Shown in pieces: positions 25,101-37,100 of a DNA stretch of 64,000 nucleotides (within the stretch, counting starts at the first letter, position 1; every line of letters starts with the position of its first letter). The translations under genes were made by a program, and so were the position numbers. The stretch spans positions 12,167,197 to 12,231,196 of the forward strand of contig OZ021725.1 of NCBI GenBank assembly GCA_963978545.1, given 5' to 3'. The DNA is from Linyphia triangularis. Lineage: Eukaryota; Arthropoda; Arachnida; Araneae; Linyphiidae. The notes under the pieces are model-generated. The model was not told the DNA's origin. It worked only from the letters and a program-made list of their open reading frames with translations, and made no database searches.

Positions 25101-28100
25101 AACACAGACTCCATGTTCTTGAAACTGGTTCAACGGCACAAGATTGCTTTGAGGTTTAATTAACTTTGAAACTGACCTGTGATGCGGTTCTCCCAGATTC
25201 AAGTACATGGAAGTCTGATTTTGTACACACTTATGCTAAAAGAACTAATTTTGAATTATGTCACTTTTTTAAAAATGGTTCGATATTGTCTGTTGTGCAT
25301 ATTAGCGAGCTTTATTGGCTTAAGAATATCGATGACTCGAAAAGAAAAACCGGTCTTTGTTCTGCATTCTCAGCTCTTTGAGATGTAGATGTACGTAGAG
25401 CAATGATAATGTCCTAGCGATTTGTTCGAATTGAGTAAACTTAAATTGGATTTTTAGGCCAAATTGCGTTTGTTCTGAAGAACTAACAGGTTTTAACTAC
25501 TTAGTAGTGATTAAGGACTTGGTCCAAAGGAATCTATCCCAATAATTCTTAACGACTTTTATATTGAATATTTTGTGAACAGTTGTATATTTAAGAAATT
25601 CAATGAACTCTTCTGAGAACTTTTAGGAAAACAAAGCCTTTTCTGTAAGACGAACTGTTCTAGGACCGATAATACAAACTTGGATGGGTTTTTTCCAGAA
25701 CAGTGCACTATAAATTGAAAACAATTGTCAACCGATACTTTTTGCTAAAAATTTAAAATAATCTGCAAGATTTCTTGAATGATTCGTATTGCGCAGAGAT
25801 CTTTCATATAGAAATAGTACTGGCAATGGGCTCCATAATTTATCACAGAATTTGGAAGGATCAAATGAAATCTTTATTAGCTAGTAACAAGTTTTGGATT
25901 TATTTAAGTTCCAAATGATGATTCATGATTTTGCTTTTATATTTAGTTTATAGTATTTTAAAACCAATTCGTATTAAATTCATCTCGGCAATTATTCTCT
26001 AATTTTCCTCTTAATATGACAATTGATTGCAGAACTGTGGCTCTATAACCTAAATTGCAAATATTATTGGTTACATTACCATCTCCGGTGTAGTAGAATC
26101 CAGGAAATTTATTGAAGTATGTTAATTCAAATCTCTCCGTATTGCCATACAAGCTACGCATCATTCCTGGCCAAGGCTTCTTGAACACCTGCAGCAAAAA
26201 CAATAAGTTGTTTACTGTAATTCCACTCAAAATTTAGCTCCAACTCCAATCTACACTAAATTTAACCCTTAAATGCCCATTGTTGCCAATTGTCTACATT
26301 TCTTAAATGCATAGAGATGTAGAACTGCATCGTAGGCTTAAAACCTCATCTCTTTATGCAGCAATATTTGCATGATGTTTTTTACTTTCAATTACCCATA
26401 TGTATACATAGGGTAATTAAAGTACAGTATTCGGTAATTTTTTTTTTTTTTCTTTTCCATTTCTCCAAGTTTGGGAACTTCCCGATTTTAGAAAAAATGT
26501 CTGCATGTGTGCGTGTTTACGTAGTCAGCTTAACTCCCGAACAAATTGACCTACGATGTTCGAATTTAGTGTGCGGGTTGGTGATGGCACAGGGATCTAC
26601 CATTAAGGTTTTCGTCAAAATCGCGCTCGCGCTTAAGGTAGCTTCCGTTGATTGGTTTGTTTCTGCGCTCAACAACCTATACTTTTGCACAATAATGGCT
26701 AACCAAGCCAAGACCTACTGCTTAACGTGGGTATAGCTACCATTGAAAAAAATCATGTTTTTAGTAATTGCTAAAAAACGGCTCTAACGATTTTTTCAAA
26801 ATCGCTGTGGTAATGTCTCTTAAGGTGTTCTAAACATCCCGACCTCTGAAATTCATGTTAAAATGTTTTGATGGCGTAAAAAGTTTAAAAACGAATGCCT
26901 TTAACACAGTTCTCTTTCCTTGAGCGTACCTCATCAACTATCGCTTTTTCTTTTCTCCTCAGTTTCAATTAAAAAAAAAGGATAATATAACAATTATCAA
27001 AAAGTATATCGCCAAAACCCTCATTTTGGCGAAGTTTTTTTCTTTCTTTTAATATCCATACAAGAATTATCGAAAAAAATCTAGCCAAACTGGGCATTTT
27101 CGCTAAATGAATGATGAAAATATAAAAACGATAAATGACACAAATCCACATCAGTATTATAGCGTAATTGAAAGTTGTGCGTAGTTCCACACCAATTATT
27201 TTTAATTTTTTTTTATCGAAACTATTTTATCGTTTCTTATCGCAACTAGAATCTTTGACAGTTTATTTCTTTATCTGTGACAATTTTTATTTGTTGGGGG
27301 CACTGTTGCCCGAGTACAATTACATTTCCCCGGGTGTTACGAAATACCATAATTTATATAAAAAGTAATAAAAACATACAGGAAAAATTGTTTTCATATA
27401 GAAACAAGGAAGAGTAACGAATGATGTTGATATTTTTGCATTTACTAATAAATTTACACAAGAAAAATGTAGCTTTCTTGTGATGTAAAAATACATCAAT
27501 ATGTAAAATTCTTATGTGGTTTTTTGTATTTTTCTCATTAACTTCACCCGTTTCCCAAATGATTTCAAATTTTATTTATTAAAAATAAAAATTTATGCAT
27601 TTAAGGGTTTACCACTCGATGTTATATTTTTTCTTGTACATCGATCATCTGCCAACTCAGAAAATTAGAATCTCAATCGAATGTCCAAACATATTCACTG
27701 CACATTTACAAGGTTACGTTTATATTGTTACGAATCTCTGTATATTTGTAAATATTTCGTAGTATTAATTATGTGAAAAGGAAAATGTATGTACATTTCG
27801 CATAAGGCAGTGCAAGAGTTGACTTTACTTCGCTTTCCTGCAATGCGTCTCTTAATGCTTGAAAACGAGTTTTACAAGGGGCAGGCTATTTAACATTATG
27901 GTTAATGGCAATCTCGCCAAGTTGGCGAGATAGAGCCAAGTTGGTGACTGTTTTGGCGACTAATTTTGGTAGCCAAATTTGGCGAGAAATTTCCAAATGT
28001 CGCCAAACTTCAAATCTTTCGAACCCATCCAAGCAACAATATAAAAAGAAACCTTACCAAATGTCCTTCACCAGGTCCTTTGATCTCTTGCCCTTGGTCG

Positions 28101-31100
28101 TCCAGAATCGTTGGGAGGACACCGAAGAAAGGAAATGTCTGCAATACAGAGGAGATTCTCAATGTAGGATCGAAAGACATGAAAGGAAGGATTTAATTTG
28201 AGATTTAGATGTACTTACAGCAGATCCTGGTTTCAACGGTGTGCACCCAGGAAGAGGAGTTAAGGCATGGCCACCCTAAACAAATTAAAAAAAAATATGG
28301 TATAAGATTAATTTACCAATTCAAAAAAATAGTCAGAAATCAGATGGGCAGACTTGGGTTTACAATTTGCTGGCTTGTTTATTTCTGCAGTAAATGAACT
28401 TATTTCTAATAACAATGTACCGTAAAGGTATAATCCGGGTATTTCCTGGTGCAGTTTGTCTCGTGTACGCACAGCAGCTAATTTTTATGCATAATAACCG
28501 ATACTGTTTATTATAAGAATTTCCCCCGTCAACGAGTCTAGCATTGTTGCCATGGAAACAAAGATTGTCCTTTTCCACGGAGAAGGGGTGGGGGTTTCGT
28601 CACAGCACAAGTTTTGTACATAAGGTTAAATAGTCTGCAAACGGTCAAGTAAATCGTGTCTTGAGACTTCATTAAAGACAAACGATAGTGTTATTTTATG
28701 AAACAATAAAACCTCACAATCTTTGCTTCCGTAGACCCATTGGTATAGAGTACATTACAAAATCAAAAGAACGTGTATTGAAGGCAAAGAACTGCCAACG
28801 AGTTTGAACAAACTTGATGAGAAACTATTTCTATCGGAAGAAAACGTCTAAAAGCTTCTCGCATCAGTATAGTGTATTATCCAATAAACCAGACAAAGCC
28901 TTGCTCACCGTTTCCGATTGCCAGTATGTGTCAACAATGGCACACCTTCCTCCTCCCACCTCCTTGTGGTACCACTGCCACGCCTCCGGGTTGATTGGCT
29001 CTCCGACAGATCCTAACACCTCCAGGGAATCCAGACTGTACTTGGATGTGTACGTGTCGCCGTTCTTCATCAGGGTGCGTACTGCGGTGGGTGCAGTGTA
29101 GAATTTGCTGACGCTGTAGTGCTCCACTACCGACCAGTAGCGGCCGGGATCTGGATAGGTTGGGGTTCCTTGGAACTAACAGAGAAAAGGGTAACTCTTA
29201 ATTTGGTTGTAGGGAATTCGGGATTTTCAATTGCATTGCATTAAAGTTAAAGAATTGATAATCCAAGAGGAACTGTTTAACACGTTGACTGCCAACTACG
29301 AGATATCTCGTAGGTTGTTTACTTGCCCAGAACGCCTACTAACAAGTTATCTCGTCCCTTCATTATTTGCTATATTTTTTACATCTACAAGGAAACTCCT
29401 AGCATTACAAAGTAAATAGAAATATATGGCCTCAGGAAAGAGAATAAAATATCAGACTTGGCTTAAATGAACAGAAAATACAATTATACAAAGTTTATTA
29501 AAAAAAAAGTTTATACAAGGAAATAAATTTTTATGTTTTTTAACAATCGTATCTTGGTAATCATGAATAGGAATCGTGAAAAATTTCATGGCAGTCAAGG
29601 TGTTAACATTTAATCCTCGACTGAACACCATCAAGCCTGGAATACTGTACTAGTTAATTCAACCCAAAATGGATTTTTTTTTTTAATTTTGAGAGCAACG
29701 TTAATATGGCATCGTCTTGGATACGAATCTTTTAGATGGTTGTATTTCCACCCCTGATCTGGTAACTGTAACTTCTAGATAGTGCATGCTTGGTTATTGA
29801 CTTTAAGCAGAAGACTTAACAAACACCATAGAGATCCATACAATCAACTCCTCCCCAAATTAGAATCTCTTTGTAACCATTGGCAACCTATTACGCGGCA
29901 TAGATGGGGGAGATTAGTCAATTGTCTTCATCTACTTCAAGAGCAGAAATCGCTAAAAACTATCCAGAAGTTGTAGTTAGTGATCTGCGATTTCCATTCG
30001 CGCACTATTAAGCCCTCGATCGGGATTGCAATCACCAAGATTAAGACGCTGACAATTCCTTGCAGTGTCAACGTTGACTTACGCCCTTATCATGCAGAGC
30101 CACTCCAATGACAAACGCGTGCCACACTTCAGATAAGCCACTCTAAGCTATACATGCAATCCTATGGAGCTTATTATGCTTTGCAACATATTTCGTTAGA
30201 GACGATCACACTCTAAGCGATTCAGGCAATAATTTAGACCATTATATTGGGCCCCACAGCTGTGACCAACCCAAGGAGTCTTCACTGTGGCACGCTCTCG
30301 CTACAGTTTCAGAAAAGACACTCTAAGCGAAATACTATGCGATAAGATGGAGCTTATTATACCTGGCCACAGCTGTGGCTACAGATTACGTCTGGAGGTT
30401 GAGGCTTGGTTGGTTGTACTCAGATTATCTGGCGCCGTCAGCATCACGAGGGCTATAATGCGCCGAAACATTTCGTCATTTAACAAACCAACATACATTT
30501 ACAAACACCCATGCCAAACACGGGACTCGAACCCGCAACCTCGCGGTCTCTGGAGGTTGAGGCGTTCCGAATAAGCGATATATGCAATAATATGGAGTTT
30601 ATTATACTGAGCCACAGCAGTGGCCAGCACGGCCGTCTTTACTGCGGCCCGCGTAATAAGGGCCTAAGGATGTCAGTTTAACCAGACCTTCACGCCATCA
30701 GGGTTTTAAGGACTAATCAAAGCACTACGTTGGATCCTAGAGAACTAAAAAAAATCCAAGCTAAATTAATACTGAACTACCTCTCTTATACGTGTAGGTA
30801 CCAGTTAAAGACATAGCTATTACAGGGTTAAAAGCATTGCTTTGTTTCAAACTAATAAACGTTAGAGTCCCAATGCTATTTTAGTTGGTTGTTTTAGAAT
30901 TTTCTCGCAAAAAAAGTTTGCTTTAGAGCCATACTGCTCCTTAAATTTGCAACACTTGCAACCTTTGCAATTACACCTCGTATTTTTGTATTTGGTCAAA
31001 AGACTAGGAGCTTCATAGCTGATCCAAGCCAACGATAAGAAACGACGGATTAACATAAAGCAAACTCTACGGATTAACATAAAGCGGCTGCCATTATTTA

Positions 31101-34100
31101 CTATGTAGTGTTGCTGTTCAAGGCTATGCTAGACTAGAAAGGGTGAACATGAATACAGCTTTAGTTTGTAAGGGGGCTCATAAAGTTTTTGAAGTTATAA
31201 ATGCTTGCAGTAATACAGACTTTTATATGTTATAGTTGAGTTCTAATGTCATGAAGTGTTTGAGAGTAAAAACATAGCAATGTTGACTTGCAATCCCTGG
31301 TCGGCCTTTGCTTTCTTTTACCCCTTGACATACAAATAAAATTGCCTGGTGCTGAAACATAACTTCAGATTAGATCATGATGCGACCCTAACCAGAACAT
31401 AGGGTCAGCATGGATTTATTGTAAACAAATAATTAAATTTCAGTCTTCAAATAAATCAAGAAAATGCAATATGGAGATGTTCTCATTTATAGTTTTAACC
31501 CTTTGCACTCGTAATTATGCTTTAGAAAGTTAGCATACAACTCTGAATTTTTTTTTTTTCATAGTCGATCAAGATGAATTTTTTTGATGGAAATGTGTTC
31601 CAATTTAACTAGAAGGTTTACCATCCTTAAATCAAAAATTTTAAAATATAGCCCCTGAATACACCCCTTGACCTAGGATGGGAATGTGGTCGCATAATAT
31701 GTAATTTTAAAAAAACATGTCAAAATAATTTATTGATACAACTAAGAATACTTAGCCGATCAAACGGTATAGTGGTTAGCGTGCTAGTTTCTAAACCGCG
31801 AGGTTGCGGATTCGAGTCCCGTGTAAGGCATAATTGTTAGTAAATGTATGTTGGCTTGTCTAATGACGAATGTTTCGGCGCATTATAGCCCTCGTGTTGC
31901 TGACGGTGTCAGATAATCTAAAAACAACCAACCAACCAAGAATACTTAAGTATATTACACTACACGGCATTAAAACCATTTGCACTCCACTGTCTCCTCT
32001 CAGGGGACATCGTAATTCTAGCATATCACTTGGATGTGCCTTCTCAGGGGACATTAAAGTTTATTAGTGATTACGGAGAATTAACTTTTTCCAGCACAAC
32101 TTTGAGAAATACGTGTTTCCCTGGAGTTCTCTTGAAAAGGCACAAGAAATCAAATCAAAATGTGGTAAAATTACCAAGATATATAAATAAAACATTCAGC
32201 GGGGTTTTGTGTCGAGAGAACGTGAGAAGTGTTGGTTCACGACGGTCCGAGCACTTCTCTGCGCCACTTGAAAGGAGCGATAAAGAGAGTTTGTCGATGG
32301 TTGGGTTTGTTGAAATATGCTGGCACAAGGGTAACATTAGAGCTGAGCTGCTGGTAGCTGTCCAGAATGGTTCGGAGTGCAAAAGGGGTTAAAAATCTAA
32401 GAAATGTAATAATATAAACAAACTATATAAACAATACTTTGGGGGTGGAACGTAATGCCGGCACCTCCAAAGCAAATCAACTTAGAAATACTTCGAACAG
32501 AAATGTTTTGGTTAAGTTATCCCAGTTAGCCCAATGCAGATGCGATGTCCCTTGTACGGGGACATGCGAGCGCAACGGTAAAATGAGTGATGTCCCCCAG
32601 ACGGAGACATACGAGTGGAAGGGGTTAAGTTTGTGCAGTGAATATACACGGATTATTTCAGAGGTCAATGCGATACTGACCACCGCTTTCATTAAAATTC
32701 TTTCTGCTTACTTGTTAGCCAATGCGATTTTTTCATCGGTACTGTCGAGAAGAGGAAATCATCTTCAACAGACTAAACAAAACAGCATCGATGAACGACC
32801 TAAACAGATAATCTAATAATATACTGCCCGGTGTTAACCGAAGAGTTCTTGACGCCTCCGAGAAGTCGAAGTCTACAATGGCACATGAAATGAATAACGT
32901 CTCAGACGTCGTTTTACGTCAAGGGCTTGAAACATGAGTTTTTGCAGAGGTATGGATAAGGTTTTTGGTACCTTATTATCTGTGGTACCTTATACAGCCA
33001 AATACACCGTCACGCTTCCCATTACTCACCAGAACGCTTGAGGCACCCTGCAACAATGGTCCGTACACTCCGTACGTGTGGCCAGTGATCCATCCGAAGT
33101 CGGCCGTGCAAAAGTAGACGTCGGTGGATTTGTGAGCGAAAACGAACTGGAAAGTGGTGGCAGCGTACACCATGTAGCCCGCAGTAGTGTGGAGCACGCC
33201 TTTGGGTTTGCCGGTAGAGCCGCTGCAATGAGAAAGACCGGTTGTAATGGATCTTTTTTATTACAAAGCGTAAGATAAATTTAATAAGAATGCTTTGGAA
33301 ATCAATGGGAAAACTGCTTCATAGTTGTGTCTTCAATGAAAGAAAACATGAAAATCCCTACCGAAAGATACATTATTCAACTGCTGCAGTGTCGGATCAA
33401 ATTCGAAAGAAGGAGTTTGTAGAGCGTTCGCATTGTTATTTGATCGTACAGGATCTTGTAAAAAGGAATCCGTAATTTTGAAATGAATATAAATGTGAAA
33501 GAGTAATAGACAGATACGAAACTAGTGGTGTGCTGGAGTGACAGCTATAGAATGCTACATTCACCGGTCTGTAAAATTGATTGATGGGAGTTAGTTTGAT
33601 GATGTGGGCCGTGCAGCCCAGTCGGTAGAGTATCGTTCTCGCAATCTTCTGTTTGCGAGTTTTGTTCTCCAATGGTGGCTGGGACACGTTAAATCAGTCG
33701 TGGTCACAAAGTCCACCAAGTTTCCATACCAACCAATATCTCTGGGGGTGGCAAAGACAAGTCTTCTGCTTGGTAATGCCACTAAATTAGGAAGTTCCAC
33801 ATACGGTTGGCAGTGCTGACATCTACCGGGTAGCTACCGAATGAGGTAGAAATGAACTCTTCGGTGGTTATAGGAAGATTTGCGCATCCCTCTCACGAGC
33901 GTGTGCTTACAACCTGTGCAGTACTGCCCAATATCGACCTGTACTGGATATGGGGTTGGTACAAAATGCTTGAAAGAAGCAGAGCTGCCTTACTCCTTAG
34001 TCCTTGATAAAAAGAAGGTTGATGACGTTTGCATTTAGCGAGGCTCATTTTCATTTGGATTGATTTGTCAACCAACCTTGTGAATATGAGTAGTGAGAAC

Positions 34101-37100
34101 CCGTCAGTGCGTCTTCCAAAACCACCTCTGCAAAAGTGACCGTATGGTCTGGAAGATCTAGTAAAATGATCATAAGGCCTTTTGTCATGCGGGAAACTAA
34201 TAACTCATTCCATTAAATTTAGATTTTACAACAATTTTCTACCACATTTCAATATTATAACTAATTTTGCAAATCGGTGTATTTACAATTCCATAACTGT
34301 CTATCCCAACATACCACTTGTCTCTTACTACTTCGCAGTTGTTATTTCAAAGTTAAGGAGTCCTTTTTTTAAAGACCCTATATATTGTATTAGCTGAATA
34401 TCCGTGCAATTTTAACAAGTGCAATATTTTAGATAGCTGAAAGGCCCCCGAGTTGCGTAGATCAGTCATAGGTGCATAGGTCCCAGTTTTTGGCGCTTTG
34501 CTCGCAAGAAGGTTCATCGCTACTCAAAACCAAGTTCGCTTCGCTCGCTGAGAAACTCATTGACACACAACCATAGACTTACTTCACTCGTTGAAAGGTT
34601 CATTGCTATGCAAGCATGGGCTCGCTTCGCTCGGTGAAAGGTCCATTGCTGCGTAAGTATAAGCTCGCTTCACTCACTAAAAACTAATTTCTATGTAAAC
34701 ACTTAATATTATAAGCCCCTCCCCTGTCGAGGAACAAAAAATTCCCCGTTAATACAATACAACACCCCTTTAAGAATATTTTAACACGTGTTGTTAGAAG
34801 GCCAAAAGTACTTACGTTGAAACATTCCGAGCTCTAGGCCTATTAGAAGTCGCTTTTTGTGAAAAAATTAATAAAAATCTTAATTAAAAAACAAATTAAA
34901 ATTTTAACATTATTTTTGTCAAAAGTCCAATTAGAAGGCCATAACTACTTATGCTGAAAATTTCAAAGCTCTACTCCAGTTTTAAGTAGCTTTCTATAGA
35001 TCCACAGACAGATTGTTTTATTATTATAGATTGAGCTTTCATTGTCCACGAGGATTTTATTGTCCACAATTAAAGCTCAATATTATCCACACTGCTTTTT
35101 AACACATTTCCTACGGGGAAACTCATTTGTCCACTTCCCTGCCAACCGCAAAAAGCATTTCTTCGGTTTTCTCCAAGGTTCACATAACTGAGGATGTACA
35201 AGTCAGATACTTTAAAATCATCCTTTTAAATTTTGGAGAAAGTCTTTAACAAGTAGTTTTCTGAAAAAATGCACATGACTATACTGAACTCCAACTTAAC
35301 ATCACTAGACGATAGATCTTCACCGCGCTCATAGGCATTTAATCCATTTTGGCGGAGTGAAGACATAATTCTCGCCAAACCTTACAGCCTTTTGTTCTCT
35401 ACAGGGCTGTGGTTTGGCGAGCATTATGCCAAAATGGATTAAATGCCTATGAGCACTGTGACGATCTACCGTCTAGTGATGTCAAGTTAAGTTGAAGTTT
35501 AGTATAGTCTTGCAATATGGTCAACCTCATTTTAAGGCAGTGTGCACCTAGTGTATAGGACCTTACCTAGTGTATAGGATGAAGAGTGGATGTTCCGCCT
35601 CCACCCATTCGGGCTCACAGTTCGGGGATGCCGCCTCCATCTCCTCCCGCCACCAACTGTCCACCTCCGCATCCCACGGGATCTGGCAACACAAAGAAGC
35701 AGTTAACATCGCATTTTGATGTACGAAACTTTCCAGCTATCTTTCATTGTGTGCAATTTGACAGTCGGACTAAAACACTCGAATTTGCTACTAAACGTAT
35801 TCAAAACATAGCCTTAAGGCGTCTTCTCACTTTAGGCACCTCGAAAATAGGCTATTTTCGCGATTTTTTTTTCGAGGATTTTTGCAAACAATTATGGGAT
35901 AAAATGGATCCTATATAATAAACACATCTTTCAAGTACAAGAATTTTTATTTTTTTGAACAATTATAATAAAACAGTAGCATCGAAAAACCCGTGTAGAA
36001 ATGTAATGTTCGTGGCTTGTTGATGAAATTTCGGAAACTATCCGGCCGATTGTCATGAAATTTGAATGACATATTCTTCATAGTTATGGCTATAGCGCAT
36101 ATCATCAGATTTTTGAAATTTTGAGTGTAAGTATTTTTTTTTTTACAAAAAACTGAAAAAAAACGCGTTTTTTTTTTTACTTTTTCGAAAAACGTGCGCC
36201 ATTGTTATTTTCACGAATATCAAAAATCTGATAATATACGCTATAACTATGAAGAATATGTCATTCAAATTTCATGACAATCGGCCCGATAGTTTCCGAA
36301 ATTTCATCAACAAGCCACGAACATTACATTTCTACACGGGTTTTTCGATGCTACTGTTTTATTATAATAATTGTTCAAAAAAATAAAAAATTTCTTGTAC
36401 TTGAAAGATGTGTTTATTATATAGGATCCATTTTATCCCATAATTGTTTGCAAAAATCCTCGAAAAAAAATCGCGAAAATAGCCTATTTTCGAGGTGTCT
36501 AAAGTGAGAAGACGCCTTAATCCAAGATAACTAAATATTCGCCCACTGTCCAATAATAATAGACTTAGCGGATTACAAACTAGTTCCTTCTCACTCTTCG
36601 AAAAATTAATTTTCGCACATTTCTATTTATTAAAATATTACGCTTTCCTTAAGCTACACTTTGCATAAAGGAAATATAAAAATATACTCGTTACTTTCAG
36701 TTACCCATATTTTTACATAGGGTAATGAAAATACAGCATTCACCGCGTTTTGCAACACCCTGATTTCAAAAAAGTGGTATAGAAAAAAAAAATGTATGTG
36801 TTTAAGGTATATGTATAGGTTTCAACATTTTTTTTTTTTTAATTTTTAATTTAAAAATTAGACATTTGCACCTAGAAAAGTACATTATTTGTTAAACTGT
36901 TTCCAATATATTTTTTCTTTAATTTTTTAATCAACTAATTAGGCTAATTTCAAACGGTAATGACAAAAATTCTAATTCACCCACAAATACAAATTTGGTG
37001 TTTAATAATGCGGAACTTTAACAGAATTTTACAGTGTGTATATTTTGTGATATCTTGCTTTAAGTGAATCTATTAGAAAAATCCAAGTTTTTTTATACAA

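Noticed and set aside
26356..26736. 126-codon ORF with a hydrophobic start
   Set aside because: It falls within an interspersed repeat present at 7.2-8.1 and 36.7-38.0 kb; the other copies do not keep the frame open.
31755..31830. Possible tRNA gene (GGTATAGTGGTTAGCGTGC..GGATTCGAGTCCCGTG)
   Set aside because: No acceptor-stem pairing or proper anticodon arm; followed by a constant SINE body and flanked by target duplications.
32030..32392. 120-codon plus ORF and overlapping minus ORF
   Set aside because: Both lie in a TTAA-target element and are mirrored at 52831-53100 with frame changes; no transposase motif.
33078..33278. 66-codon plus ORF across ACSS exon 7
   Set aside because: Antisense shadow of a strongly conserved exon.
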